Origin: an uncultured Collinsella sp.
GTDB taxonomy: Bacteria > Actinomycetota > Coriobacteriia > Coriobacteriales > Coriobacteriaceae
DNA length: 38,652 bases
Direction of reading: 5' to 3'
Assembly: GCA_958405565.1 (NCBI GenBank)
Contig: CATYEN010000018.1
Span: 1-38,652, forward strand
The stretch's first letter is position 1. The number at the start of each line of letters is the position of its first letter. A program made the position numbers and the translations under genes. The notes beneath the pieces were generated by a model. The model was not told the DNA's origin. It did not search any database and worked only from the letters and a program-made list of their open reading frames with translations. Below, piece by piece: positions 22,330 to 31,307 of this stretch.

Positions 22330-23208
22330 ATGACGCAAAACAGCGCCCATACGGGCAAACTCTATGTGGTCGGCACGCCCATCGGCAACCTGGGTGACCT
22401 GTCCCCGCGCGTTGGCGAGGCCTTTGCCGCCGCCGATGCCATCTGCTGCGAGGACACACGCGTGACGTCAAAGCTGCTGATGCACCTGGGCATTTCCAAG
22501 CCGCTTGTCCGTTGCGACGAGAATGTGATCGCCAGCCGCGCCACCGGCCTGGTCGACCGTCTGCTGGCGGGGGAGACCCTCGCCTTTGCCTCGGACGCCG
22601 GCATGCCGAGCGTGTCCGATCCCGGCCAGGCGCTGGTCGAGGCGGCGCGTGAGGCCGATGTGCCCGTCGAAGTTATTCCCGGGCCCTCTGCTTGCGTCAC
22701 GGCGCTTGTTTCGTCCGGCATTCCCTGCGAGCATTTTTTCTTCGAGGGCTTTTTGGGCCGAAAGCACGGCGACCGTGTGCGCCGTTTGCAGCGCCTTGCC
22801 GTGGTGCCCGGCGCACTCATCTTCTACGAGTCTCCACATCGCATCGTGGCGACGCTCGAGGCCGTGGCGGAGGTCTTTCCCCAGCGTGAGGTTGCCGTCT
22901 GCCGCGAACTCACCAAGCTGCACGAGGAGGTCTTGCGCGGGCCCGCTGACCAGCTTGCCGAGGAGCTGCGTGCTCGCGGCGAGGTAAAGGGCGAGATTGC
23001 GCTGGTCATCGCGCCACCGAGCGAGGATGAGGAGGCCGGCATCGCGCCGGTTGGCGCTGCGGTAGCGGATCCCGACGAGGCCCTGCGCGAGGATATCCGC
23101 ACCGCGCTCGAGGAGGGGGAGCCCGCCTCTGCGGTGGCCAAGCGCCTGTCTCAGAAGTATTCGCGCCGCAAGCGCGATGTCTATGCCATGGTGCTCGATA
23201 TGCAATAG
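22330..23208 (+). CDS. rsmI: 16S rRNA (cytidine1402-2'-O)-methyltransferase
   Basis: RsmI methylates the 2'-hydroxyl of C1402 in the decoding centre of 16S rRNA. The 292-aa protein has the tetrapyrrole-methylase fold markers LYVVGTPIGNLGDLSPR, CCEDTRVTSKLL, FASDAGMPSVSDPG (SAM loop), VEVIPGPSACVTAL and FFFEGFLGRK. A C-terminal extension ends with a helical tail (EGEPASAVAKRLSQKYSRRKRDVY) like that of E. coli RsmI. The SD is weak, suggesting coupling to the GH5-like gene. Confidence 0.96.
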   Translation: MTQNSAHTGKLYVVGTPIGNLGDLSPRVGEAFAAADAICCEDTRVTSKLLMHLGISKPLVRCDENVIASRATGLVDRLLAGETLAFASDAGMPSVSDPGQALVEAAREADVPVEVIPGPSACVTALVSSGIPCEHFFFEGFLGRKHGDRVRRLQRLAVVPGALIFYESPHRIVATLEAVAEVFPQREVAVCRELTKLHEEVLRGPADQLAEELRARGEVKGEIALVIAPPSEDEEAGIAPVGAAVADPDEALREDIRTALEEGEPASAVAKRLSQKYSRRKRDVYAMVLDMQ

Positions 23209-23277
23209 ATGGAGGATATCCAGCCCTTGCGCTAGAATCATCCCCTGTATGCAACGTTTTTCTGGAGGACAAACCCC

Positions 23278-24879
23278 ATGGATCAAAGCAAGCCTTCGTT
23301 CTTTATCACGACGCCCATCTACTACGTCAACGCCGATCCGCACCTGGGCACGGCTTATTCCACCATCATCGCCGACGTTCAGGCTCGCTATCGCCGCTCC
23401 GCCGGCTATAACGTTAAGTTCCTGACCGGCATGGACGAGCACGGCGAGAAGGTCGCCGAGGCCGCAGCCAAGCACAACATGACGCCGCAGGAGTGGACCG
23501 ACAGCCAAGCCCCGCACTTCAAAGAGCTTTGGAGCAAGCTCGAGATTTCCAACGACGACTTTATCCGCACCACCGAGCCGCGCCAGCATCATGCCGTGCA
23601 GTACCTGTGGGAGCGCATGAAGGAGTCCGGCTATCTGTATAAGGGCAGCTACGACGGTTGGTATTGCGTGCCCGACGAGACCTACTTCACCGATACGCAG
23701 GTTCAGAAGGGCGACGAGGAGTACGGCAGCGTTGGCCAGCATCTATGCCCCGACTGCCACCGTCCGCTTGAGCGCGTGCAGGAGGAGTCCTACTTCTTTA
23801 AGCTTTCCGCCTTCCAGGACAAACTGCTCAAGCTCTATGACGAGCACCCCGACTTTGTCGAGCCTGCGTTCCGCATGAACGAGGTACGTAGCTTTGTCGA
23901 AGGCGGCCTTAACGACCTTTCCGTGAGCCGCACGAGCTTTGACTGGGGCATTCAGGTCCCGTTTGACGAGGGTCACGTGACCTATGTGTGGTTCGATGCG
24001 CTGCTCAACTATATGACAGCCGTCGGCTACGGTGTCGACACCGACGAGGCCCGTGCCGAGCTGGCCTATCGCTGGCCCGCGCAGTTCCACATCGTGGGTA
24101 AGGACATCATCCGCTTCCACTGCGTCATTTGGCCCGCCATGCTCATGGCCATCGGCGAGGCCCTGCCCGAGCACGTCTTTGCCCACGGCTTCCTGACCGT
24201 GCGCAATGCCGAGACCGGCAAGGCCGAGAAGATGTCCAAGAGCCGCGGCAACGCCATCGCTCCGCAGGACGTTATCGACATGCTGGGCGTCGAGGGCTAC
24301 CGCTACTACTTCATGACCGACGTGGTCCCCGGCACCGACGGCGCCATCAGCTTCGATCGCATGGAGCAGGTCTACAACGCCGATCTGGCCAACAGCTGGG
24401 GCAACCTCATCTCGCGCTCGCTCAACATGAGCGCAAAGTACTTTGACGGCTGCGCCCCGGCTAAACCGGCGTCTGCCGACGCGTTCGATAACCCGCTGGC
24501 AAAGATTGCCGACGGTTTGGTCGAGCGCTACATGGCCAAGATGGACGTGCTCGATTACGGTGGAGCCAAGGATGAGGTTATGGAGCTCATCCATGCCGCC
24601 AACCACTACATCGAGGACTCCGAGCCCTGGGCGCTTGCCAAGGACGAGGCCAAGGCTGACGAGCTGGCATTTGTGATCTACAACCTGCTCGAGGCCATCC
24701 GCATCGCCGCCCACCTGCTGATGCCGCTCATGCCCCAGACTTCTGTCGAGGCTCTGCGCCGCCTGTCCTGTGAGGGCGAGGCCGCGAGCGACGACCTCAA
24801 GGGCATTTGCACTTGGGGCCTGCTTGCCGGCGGTCAGCCCGTCGAGAAGGGCGATCCGCTGTTCCCGCGTCTGGCGTAG
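23278..24879 (+). CDS. metG: Methionyl-tRNA synthetase
   Basis: This enzyme attaches methionine to its tRNAs. The 533-aa protein shows the class I signatures YYVNADPHLGTAYSTI (HIGH motif) and KMSKSRGN (KMSKS loop), a connective peptide with one zinc knuckle CPDCHRP, and an anticodon-binding helical domain. It lacks the C-terminal tRNA-binding (Trbp111) domain found in longer forms. TCTGGAGGAC precedes ATG 23278. TAGAAT at 23233-23238 could be a -10 box, so it may also be transcribed independently of rsmI. Confidence 0.97.
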   Translation: MDQSKPSFFITTPIYYVNADPHLGTAYSTIIADVQARYRRSAGYNVKFLTGMDEHGEKVAEAAAKHNMTPQEWTDSQAPHFKELWSKLEISNDDFIRTTEPRQHHAVQYLWERMKESGYLYKGSYDGWYCVPDETYFTDTQVQKGDEEYGSVGQHLCPDCHRPLERVQEESYFFKLSAFQDKLLKLYDEHPDFVEPAFRMNEVRSFVEGGLNDLSVSRTSFDWGIQVPFDEGHVTYVWFDALLNYMTAVGYGVDTDEARAELAYRWPAQFHIVGKDIIRFHCVIWPAMLMAIGEALPEHVFAHGFLTVRNAETGKAEKMSKSRGNAIAPQDVIDMLGVEGYRYYFMTDVVPGTDGAISFDRMEQVYNADLANSWGNLISRSLNMSAKYFDGCAPAKPASADAFDNPLAKIADGLVERYMAKMDVLDYGGAKDEVMELIHAANHYIEDSEPWALAKDEAKADELAFVIYNLLEAIRIAAHLLMPLMPQTSVEALRRLSCEGEAASDDLKGICTWGLLAGGQPVEKGDPLFPRLA

Positions 24880-24918
24880 AGACCGCGCGCCATATCGGCA
24901 ATTTGCTGTTTAGATGTA

Positions 24919-24949
24919 AGGGCATGGCCGCAACGGTCCATGCCCTTTT
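24919..24949 (+). terminator. Intrinsic terminator of metG
   Basis: GGGCATGG (24920-24927) pairs with CCATGCCC (24938-24945), with a further CCG/CGG inside the loop, followed by TTTT. It is 40 bases after the metG stop. Confidence 0.85.
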
Positions 24950-24984
24950 GTTCAAGACGCCGCCACCATGCTAAGGAGGCAACT

Positions 24985-25845
24985 ATGACAACTTCGCCTT
25001 TGGCAAACCCCACGGCAACAAGGGAACTGCTAGAGGAGTTTGGCCTTGCGACCAAGCACCGCCTGGGCCAAAACTTCCTGATCGACAACCATGTGATCGA
25101 ACGCATCTGTGAGCTCGCTGAGCTTGCAGGTGACGAGCGCGTACTCGAGGTGGGTCCGGGTTGCGGTACGCTGACGTTGGCCCTGCTGCAGGAGGCGGCG
25201 TGCGTTACGTCGATTGAGGCCGATCCTGAGCTTGAGCCGGTGCTCGATGCCCACGCCGCCGACTATGCCAACTTCCGCTTTATCATGGGCGATGCGCTCA
25301 AGGTGACGCCGGAGCAGATTGAGCAGGCCGCCGGTGGCGAACCCACGGTGTTTGTCGCGAATCTGCCCTATAACGTGGCGGCGACGATCATTTTGCAATT
25401 TTTTCAGACGATGCCGGCGCTCAAGCGCGCCGTCGTCATGGTGCAAAAGGAGGTTGCCGATCGCATTGCCGCAGTGCCGGGCAACAAGACCTATGGCGGC
25501 TATACGGCAAAGCTTGGCCTGTATGCGCAGGTGACGGGTCGCTTTGAGGTGCCGCCGCGTTGCTTTATGCCGGCGCCACACGTGGACTCGGCCGTCGTGC
25601 GTATCGACCGTGTTGACGGTGTGGTGCCCGAAGGACTCGATCGCGAATTTGTGGCCCGTGTGATTGACGCTGCATTTGCTCAGCGTCGCAAGACCATCCG
25701 CAATTCCATGAGCGCCAACGGCTTTGCCAAGGACGTGCTCGATGCCGCCTTTGAGGCTTGCGGTATCGCACCCACCACGCGCGCCGAGACGCTCGACGTC
25801 GCCGCCTTTGTGTGCCTGGCTCGGGAGCTTTCCCATGACGCTTAA
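24985..25845 (+). CDS. rsmA: 16S rRNA (adenine1518/1519-N6) dimethyltransferase
   Basis: RsmA (KsgA) dimethylates two adjacent adenosines near the 3' end of 16S rRNA late in 30S assembly. The 286-aa protein has KHRLGQNFLIDNHVI, the SAM motif VLEVGPGCGTLTLAL, acidic IEADPEL, catalytic NLPYNVAA and the C-terminal helical domain with AFAQRRKTIRNSM. AAGGAGG lies 6 bases before ATG 24985. It overlaps the next gene, tatD, by 11 bases. Confidence 0.96.
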   Translation: MTTSPLANPTATRELLEEFGLATKHRLGQNFLIDNHVIERICELAELAGDERVLEVGPGCGTLTLALLQEAACVTSIEADPELEPVLDAHAADYANFRFIMGDALKVTPEQIEQAAGGEPTVFVANLPYNVAATIILQFFQTMPALKRAVVMVQKEVADRIAAVPGNKTYGGYTAKLGLYAQVTGRFEVPPRCFMPAPHVDSAVVRIDRVDGVVPEGLDREFVARVIDAAFAQRRKTIRNSMSANGFAKDVLDAAFEACGIAPTTRAETLDVAAFVCLARELSHDA

Positions 25846-26749
25846 TGCCGAACGCGTGACGTTTACCAAGAAAAAGAAGACGGTTGCTTGTCCCGTGCCC
25901 TTGGCACCGCTTGCCGACACACATGCGCATCTGCTTTCGTTCTGGGGCAAGGATGTGCCCGAGACACTCGTGCGTGCCAAGGCGGCGGGCATCGACCTGT
26001 TGGTGACGGTCTTCGATCCCATTGCCGATAAGCGCAGCGTGACGGACTATAGCGATTGGCTGACGCGCGAGATTCTGCCGATGCAGGATATCCCGCAGGT
26101 TAAGTATCTTGCCGGTGTGCATCCGTATGGCGCTCCTGACTACACCGAGGACATTCATGCACAGGTTGTTGCCGCGCTCGACGACCCCTTATGCGTCGGT
26201 ATTGGCGAGATCGGCCTGGACTACCACATGGACTATGACGACGACATCGCGCCGGCGCCTCACAGCGTGCAGATCGACTGCATGGCACGCCAACTCGAGG
26301 TCGCCGTGCGCCGCAACGTGCCGGTAGAGCTGCATCTGCGTCACGAAGACGCGGACGAGGGGCGTACCTCGCACGTGGATGCGTACAACGTGCTGCGCGA
26401 GGTGGGCGTGCCCCAGGCCGGCTGCGTGCTGCACTGCTTTGGTGAGGACCGCGCCACGATGGAGCGCTTTGTGGACCTGGGTTGCTACATCGCCTATGGC
26501 GGCGCGGCGACCTTTAAGCGTAACGACGAGGTTCGCGAGGCATTCGCGGCAACCCCGCTCGATCGCATTTTGTTCGAGACGGACTGCCCGTACATGGCGC
26601 CCGAACCCATCCGTGGCCTGGAATGCGAGCCTGCGATGATATCCATCACGGCAAATGCGCTGGTCAATGACCGTGTCGACCGTATGGGGGAGAGCGCCGA
26701 AGCAATCGCTCAAGCCGCTTGGGATAACGCCCGCAAACTTTTTCTATAA
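25835..26749 (+). CDS. tatD: TatD-family metal-dependent hydrolase
   Basis: TatD enzymes are metal-dependent nucleases with an amidohydrolase fold. The metal ligands are visible: ADTHAHL, Glu in GIGEIGLDYH, LHLRHEDAD, CVLHCFGE and FETDCPYMAPEP. The length is 304 aa, with about 25 extra N-terminal residues compared with a typical TatD (about 260 aa). ATG 25835 lies within the end of rsmA. The rsmA-tatD pairing is common in bacteria. Confidence 0.92.
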   Translation: MTLNAERVTFTKKKKTVACPVPLAPLADTHAHLLSFWGKDVPETLVRAKAAGIDLLVTVFDPIADKRSVTDYSDWLTREILPMQDIPQVKYLAGVHPYGAPDYTEDIHAQVVAALDDPLCVGIGEIGLDYHMDYDDDIAPAPHSVQIDCMARQLEVAVRRNVPVELHLRHEDADEGRTSHVDAYNVLREVGVPQAGCVLHCFGEDRATMERFVDLGCYIAYGGAATFKRNDEVREAFAATPLDRILFETDCPYMAPEPIRGLECEPAMISITANALVNDRVDRMGESAEAIAQAAWDNARKLFL

Positions 26750-27007
26750 GCGGCTGCCAAGAGGCTGACAAAACTGGTCTATTACCTGATTTTTGCCTGT
26801 TCTTAAGCTTACGACGGGGCGTTTCTATTAATAAGTGCCTACGGTTCGCGTCATGTCCCCGCATCTTCGCGCAAGCATACGACAAGCGATTGTCGTTGAT
26901 CGAAAAACGGCTTGTCCACAACCCTAATATCTACCACGTCATCGCCGGACGGGACAAACAGAACCCCCAGTCCCTCCGGTGCATTCTTGAGCTGTAAGGA
27001 GAAGATT
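26750..27007 (+). promoter_or_regulatory. Phosphonate operon control region with PHO-box-like repeats
   Basis: No gene is seen. CTG occurs at 26765, 26774, 26786 and 26797. The last two head 11-bp direct repeats (CTGATTTTTGC, CTGTTCTTAAG) that resemble PHO-box spacing, and TATTAA (26826-26831) could be the -10 about 18 bp downstream. ACGACAA-GCGA-TTGTCGT (26879-26896) is a perfect 7-4-7 palindrome in the leader. The leader to phnD is then about 170 bases. Phosphate control is inferred from operon function. Confidence 0.4.
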
Positions 27008-28102
27008 GTGGCAGATATCAAGGACAAGCAAATTTCCCGTCGATCCTTCTTGGGTCTTTTTGGCGCAAGCGCTGTGACGCTCGGCCTCGGTCTCGTCGGT
27101 TGCGGCAGCGTCGCCGGTAAGGGTGGTGCGGCGACCGCTGGCTCGGATGCTGCTTCCATCGATAAACTCACTATGGTCTGGTTGCCCAATGAGTCCAGCT
27201 CCGAGTTCGACGCGGGCCGAGAGGAGTTTGGCAAAGTCCTCGAGAAGTATGCCGGCGTCAAGGTCGAGCTCATGACCACCACCGACTACAACGTTGCTAT
27301 CGAGGCCATCGCTTCCGGCAAGGCCCAGCTGGCCAACATGGGTGCCGAGGGCTTCATTCAGGCGCAGAAGAAGAACAGCAAGGTGCTTCCTCTCGTGACC
27401 ACCTCCGACACCGACGGCAAGCTCGACGGCGCTAAGTACTACAGCCGCATCTGCGTGCCCGAGGCCGAGATGAGCACCTATGCGGATAGCGCCGAGGAGA
27501 CCGGCTATTCCATCAAGAACATCAAGGGCAAGCGTATGAGCTTTGTCTCCGCCACCTCCACCTCCGGCTTCAAGGTTCCCTGCAATGCCATCATGAAGGC
27601 GTTCCCGGACGATGTGAAGTCTGCCGACGAGCTTAGCACCCCGGGCTTCTTCTCCCAGGTGCTCTTTGGCAACTCCCACCCCGGTTCTGCCGTCAACTTG
27701 CTGCAGGGGGATGCCGACGTCGCCGCTTTTGACGATGTCGACGTCGACACCTACCTTGACGTTCCCGAGGGCGAGCGCGACGCCGTGAATGCTGCCGGTT
27801 CCGTCTACTCCGTCAAGGCCGACGCTCCCCAGCCCTTCGACCGCGTCCAGGGCAAGAAGTTCGGCATCATCCAGTCCACACCGGTCCTCAACGGTCCCAT
27901 CGCCGTCAATACCGAGAAGGTTCCTCAGGAAATCATCGACAAGCTCGTCAAGGGACTGACCTCCAAGGAGACCTCTGAGGACGAGCTGCTCTTTGCCCCT
28001 GAGGATAAAGAGGACACCGGTGCCGTTTGGAGCTTGGGCGACACTGCTGGCTTCATTGCGGTCGAGGACTCCTGGTACGACCCCATTCGTGCGCTTGACT
28101 AA
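27008..28102 (+). CDS. phnD: Phosphonate ABC transporter substrate-binding lipoprotein
   Basis: PhnD captures phosphonates outside the membrane for import. The 364-aa protein has a Tat-type lipoprotein signal: SRRSFLG (residues 10-16), a hydrophobic stretch, and a lipobox ending at Cys32. A type II periplasmic-binding fold follows, with the PhnD-type segments MVWLPNESSSEF, TTDYNVAIEAIASGKAQLANMG and GKRMSFVSATSTSGFKVP. GTG 27008 has AAGGAGA upstream. It is the first gene of the phn operon. Phosphite or phosphate binding cannot be excluded from sequence alone. Confidence 0.93.
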   Translation: MADIKDKQISRRSFLGLFGASAVTLGLGLVGCGSVAGKGGAATAGSDAASIDKLTMVWLPNESSSEFDAGREEFGKVLEKYAGVKVELMTTTDYNVAIEAIASGKAQLANMGAEGFIQAQKKNSKVLPLVTTSDTDGKLDGAKYYSRICVPEAEMSTYADSAEETGYSIKNIKGKRMSFVSATSTSGFKVPCNAIMKAFPDDVKSADELSTPGFFSQVLFGNSHPGSAVNLLQGDADVAAFDDVDVDTYLDVPEGERDAVNAAGSVYSVKADAPQPFDRVQGKKFGIIQSTPVLNGPIAVNTEKVPQEIIDKLVKGLTSKETSEDELLFAPEDKEDTGAVWSLGDTAGFIAVEDSWYDPIRALD

Positions 28103-28169
28103 TACATGTCCCTGCACGTGTGCGTGTAGATGAGCGGCATCGCGTAGACGATTCGCCGCTGCCAAAACG

Positions 28170-28197
28170 GGCCGGACGCGAATGTCTGCGTCCGGCC
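28170..28197 (+). other. Intercistronic hairpin between phnD and phnC
   Basis: GGCCGGACGC (28170-28179) pairs perfectly with GCGTCCGGCC (28188-28197) around an 8-base loop, without a T tract. It probably stabilises the abundant phnD message or attenuates the downstream genes. Confidence 0.55.
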
Positions 28198-28222
28198 TCG
28201 ACGTTGATGGGAGGGCATGGGA

Positions 28223-29098
28223 ATGCCACAGAACGCACAGCCTCTTTTGCAGGTGAGCGGTTTGACCAAAAGCTATGAGGGCAAACGAGGGTCTCAAGAA
28301 CAGCACCACGCGCTTTCGGGTGTGGATTTTACCTGCGGCGAGGGAGAGTTCGTTACGGTGATCGGCCCTTCGGGCGCCGGCAAGTCGACCTTTTTGCGCT
28401 GTATCAATCGCCTTATCGAGCCCACGGAGGGTTCGGTTGTTTTTAACGGCCAGGACATCACGCATCTGCGCCGCAACAAGCTGCGCGGCGTGCGCACGCA
28501 GATCGCCATGATCTTCCAGAACTACAATCTGGTGTATCGTCTCACGGCTATTCAAAACGTGCTGCATGGTCGCCTGGGCTACAAGGGGGCTGTGGCTGGA
28601 TCGTTGGGCCTGTACAGCGAGGGTGAGAAACTCCGTGCGTTCGAGCTGCTTGACGAGGTTGGCCTGGGCGAGTTTGCCTATCGTCGCGCCGACCAGCTTT
28701 CGGGCGGCCAGAAGCAGCGCGTGGGTATTGCCCGTGCGCTCATTCAAGACCCGCGCATCATCCTGTGCGACGAGCCGATTGCGAGCCTTGACCCCAAAAG
28801 CAGCCGTGCTGTTATGGAACACCTGCGCCGCGTAACTCGTCAACATGGCATTACCTGTATCGTCAACCTGCATCAGGTGGATATGGCGCTTGAGTTCTCC
28901 GACCGTATCGTGGGCCTGCGTGCGGGCGAGAAGGTGTTCGAGGGCGCCCCTGCCGAGCTCACGCCCCAGACGATCGCCACCATTTACGGTGACGACGAAG
29001 AAGGCCGTATTTGCGTTCCTCTTGCCGAGCCGATCGTCGGCTCGGCGCTTGCATCCGTTGGTATGGCCTCTGCTGCTCCTTCTGGAGCCTTGCAATGA
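28223..29098 (+). CDS. phnC: Phosphonate ABC transporter ATP-binding protein
   Basis: PhnC hydrolyses ATP to drive phosphonate import with PhnD and PhnE. The 291-aa protein contains Walker A GPSGAGKST, Q-loop MIFQNYNLV, the PhnC-type RLTAIQNVLHGRLG segment, signature LSGGQKQRVGIARAL, Walker B IILCDEPIASLDP and the switch His in VNLHQVDMA. ATG 28223 is favoured because GGGAGGG sits 7 bases upstream; ATG 28217 is too close to it. The C-terminal 25 residues extend past the usual end. Confidence 0.95.
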   Translation: MPQNAQPLLQVSGLTKSYEGKRGSQEQHHALSGVDFTCGEGEFVTVIGPSGAGKSTFLRCINRLIEPTEGSVVFNGQDITHLRRNKLRGVRTQIAMIFQNYNLVYRLTAIQNVLHGRLGYKGAVAGSLGLYSEGEKLRAFELLDEVGLGEFAYRRADQLSGGQKQRVGIARALIQDPRIILCDEPIASLDPKSSRAVMEHLRRVTRQHGITCIVNLHQVDMALEFSDRIVGLRAGEKVFEGAPAELTPQTIATIYGDDEEGRICVPLAEPIVGSALASVGMASAAPSGALQ

Positions 29099-29949
29099 AC
29101 GCGGGGGAGTGCGGCGCCATGTCCACAGGCTCTTTTAGCAATGTGAAAGCGGGGAAAGCCCCCGATTTGGGCTGGTTTAGACGGCGTCAGCTTCGCACGC
29201 TCGCAGCGGTCGCGGCCATTGTCTTGGTTGCCGAGGGGGCATCGCTTGTCAGCGACTTCAGCTTTGGATATGCCCTGGGTTCGGTACCTGCTGCTCTTGC
29301 ATGGATGCTGCAGAACTTTTGCCCCACGGCATCGTCGTTGGGACAGCTGGGCATGATTGCCGCGCAGGTGGTTTCGACGGTGTTCGATTCCATCGCCGCT
29401 ACGATGCTCGCGGCCTTGCTGGGTATCGTTCTTGCGGTACTGGGCTGCTCGAGCGTCGGTGTCGAAAATGGCATCGTGCGCGGTGTCATTCGCATCTTCG
29501 CTAATATCTTTCGCATTGTTCCCATGATCGCATGGGCGCTGCTGTTGCTCCTTTCGTTCAAGCAAAACGAGTTCACGGGCTTCCTCGCGCTCTTTTTGGC
29601 GACGTTTGGCCAGATCACGCGCTTTTTTCTGGACACGCTCGACGAAATTCCTTGCGGTCCCATCGAGGCGTTGCGCAGCTGCGGAGCAAGCTTTTGGCAG
29701 ATTGTCTTTCAGGCGGGTCTGCCGCTTGCCGTGGCGGAGCTTATGAGCTGGACGCTCTATATGGTCGAGACCAATATTCGCGAGGCCACGTTGGTGGGCC
29801 TGCTTACCGGTACGGGTATCGGCTTTGCCTTTAACCTGTACTACGCGTCTTTTCGCTATGACTGCGCCGGCCTCGTGATTCTCGTGACCATTGTTTTGGT
29901 GCTCGTGGTCGAGGCGATTTCCAACGCAGCAAGAAGGTCGATGATCTAA
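29095..29949 (+). CDS. phnE: Phosphonate ABC transporter permease (first)
   Basis: This membrane permease (284 aa) carries the phosphonate substrate. It has about six membrane helices, and the BPD_transp_1 EAA-like loop is seen as EALRSCGASFWQIVFQAGLPLA. ATG 29095 overlaps the phnC stop (ATGA); ATG 29119, with GGGGGAG upstream, is an alternative. A paired second phnE follows with a 1-base overlap, so the importer is probably a PhnE1/PhnE2 heterodimer. Confidence 0.92.
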   Translation: MNAGECGAMSTGSFSNVKAGKAPDLGWFRRRQLRTLAAVAAIVLVAEGASLVSDFSFGYALGSVPAALAWMLQNFCPTASSLGQLGMIAAQVVSTVFDSIAATMLAALLGIVLAVLGCSSVGVENGIVRGVIRIFANIFRIVPMIAWALLLLLSFKQNEFTGFLALFLATFGQITRFFLDTLDEIPCGPIEALRSCGASFWQIVFQAGLPLAVAELMSWTLYMVETNIREATLVGLLTGTGIGFAFNLYYASFRYDCAGLVILVTIVLVLVVEAISNAARRSMI

Positions 29950-30833
29950 TGGATACTTTTGAGCTGACTCCCGCCACGGCCGGTGCGATCGAGCGTTCGC
30001 ACGCTGGGCATATTCGTCTCGTGTCTCGCCGGGGGCGCAACTATTCTGTCGTACTTACGCTGGGCATTCTGTGCCTCTTGACGGTCATAACGTTTGTGCG
30101 TATGGATTTTGGCACGGTTGACCTTGACCGCGCTGTTGCCCAAACCTGGTCTGACTTTTGCGCCATGATGTTTCAGCCAGCGCTGGATCCGCCGCTTGGA
30201 GCCGCGCATTTTACGTGGTCAAAGGTTGCCGAGAGCACACTGGTGACCATCGCGGTCACCGTGCTGTGCACCATCATCTCGGCCATCATCTCGTTTTTCT
30301 TGGCGCTGGCGGCATCCGAGAACCTCTCGAGTCCACTTGTTTCCAACGTGGTTAAAGGGTTTGTTGCCGTTATTCGAGCGATCCCGACGATCCTGTGGGT
30401 GCTCGTTTTCACCGTGGCCATCGGCCTTGGATCCGAGGCAGCGGTGCTGGGGATTTCCTTCCACTCCATCGCCTACCTCACCAAGAGCTATTCCGAATCG
30501 TTCGAAGAAATCGATGTCAATGTGATCGAGGCGCTCTCCGCGAGTGGCGCGAGCTTCTGGCAGATCGTGTTCCAGGCTATCTGTCCGGCAACCATTACCA
30601 AGCTGCTCTCGTGGACATTCATTCGCTTTGAGATCAATTTCGCCAACGCGGTGGCCGTGGGCGCCTTCGCGGGCGCGGGCGGTATCGGCTTCCAGCTGTA
30701 TCAGGCGGGCAACTACTACTACAACCTGCACGAAGTCGGCGTGATTGTCTACGTGTGCCTGGCGGTGTCCTTTGCGCTCGAATACATTTCGGTTCGCCTG
30801 CGCCGCCGCTACATCATCGATTCCGATAACTAA
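29949..30833 (+). CDS. phnE: Phosphonate ABC transporter permease (second)
   Basis: A second PhnE-type permease (294 aa), similar in plan to the first, with coupling loop EALSASGASFWQIVFQAICPATITKLLSWTFIRFEINFANA. It has six predicted helices. It ends with GGIGFQLYQAGNYYYNLHEVG, a typical PhnE segment. TAATG overlap with phnE1. Dual phnE genes are common in phn operons. Confidence 0.93.
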   Translation: MDTFELTPATAGAIERSHAGHIRLVSRRGRNYSVVLTLGILCLLTVITFVRMDFGTVDLDRAVAQTWSDFCAMMFQPALDPPLGAAHFTWSKVAESTLVTIAVTVLCTIISAIISFFLALAASENLSSPLVSNVVKGFVAVIRAIPTILWVLVFTVAIGLGSEAAVLGISFHSIAYLTKSYSESFEEIDVNVIEALSASGASFWQIVFQAICPATITKLLSWTFIRFEINFANAVAVGAFAGAGGIGFQLYQAGNYYYNLHEVGVIVYVCLAVSFALEYISVRLRRRYIIDSDN

Positions 30834-30845
30834 GGAAAGATTTGC

Positions 30846-31307
30846 ATGCTAACAAGAAGAGAGAGAACCGAGGTTCTGGTTGAGGGCGGCCCTGCGCTTG
30901 CGCTCGAACTCGAGAGGCTGGTCGAGGCCGAGCTGTCGCCTGAAGATATCGTACCTGCGCATCAGGGGCTTGTGATGACTCAGGTGCGCGAGACGGCTCG
31001 CAATACCCGTTTTTACTTGACCGAGGTGCTTGTTACCGAGAGCCGCGTGCGCATTGGTGATGCTGATGGTCTGGGTGTGCTTATGGGAGCCGACGCCGCG
31101 CACGCTCGCGCGCTTGCGGTGATTGATGCCGCTTATGCAATGGATCCGGCGCCGGTCTGCCTGGCGGAACTTGAGCGCCGCGTCGAGGAGGCGCGTGCTG
31201 CCATGTTTGAGCGCACGGCTGCGCAGGATGCTCGCACCTATGTGTCGCGTGTCGAGTTCGATGAGATGTCTGGCCAGGACATGAGTGTTCAGGCGGTGGT
31301 CAAATGA
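30846..31307 (+). CDS. phnG: C-P lyase core subunit PhnG
   Basis: PhnG forms the C-P lyase core with PhnH, PhnI and PhnJ and helps join phosphonate to ATP's ribose with PhnI. The 153-aa protein begins MLTRRERTEVLVEGGPA and has GLVMTQVRETARNTRFYLTEVLVTESRV and GVLMGADAAHARALAVIDAA. The length is that of E. coli PhnG (150 aa). A short AAGGAAAG precedes ATG 30846. The stop overlaps phnH (ATGA). Confidence 0.94.
   Translation: MLTRRERTEVLVEGGPALALELERLVEAELSPEDIVPAHQGLVMTQVRETARNTRFYLTEVLVTESRVRIGDADGLGVLMGADAAHARALAVIDAAYAMDPAPVCLAELERRVEEARAAMFERTAAQDARTYVSRVEFDEMSGQDMSVQAVVK

Noticed and set aside
26939..29095. A 718-codon minus-strand frame
   Set aside because: It is antisense to phnD and phnC, crosses their intergenic hairpin and has shadow composition.
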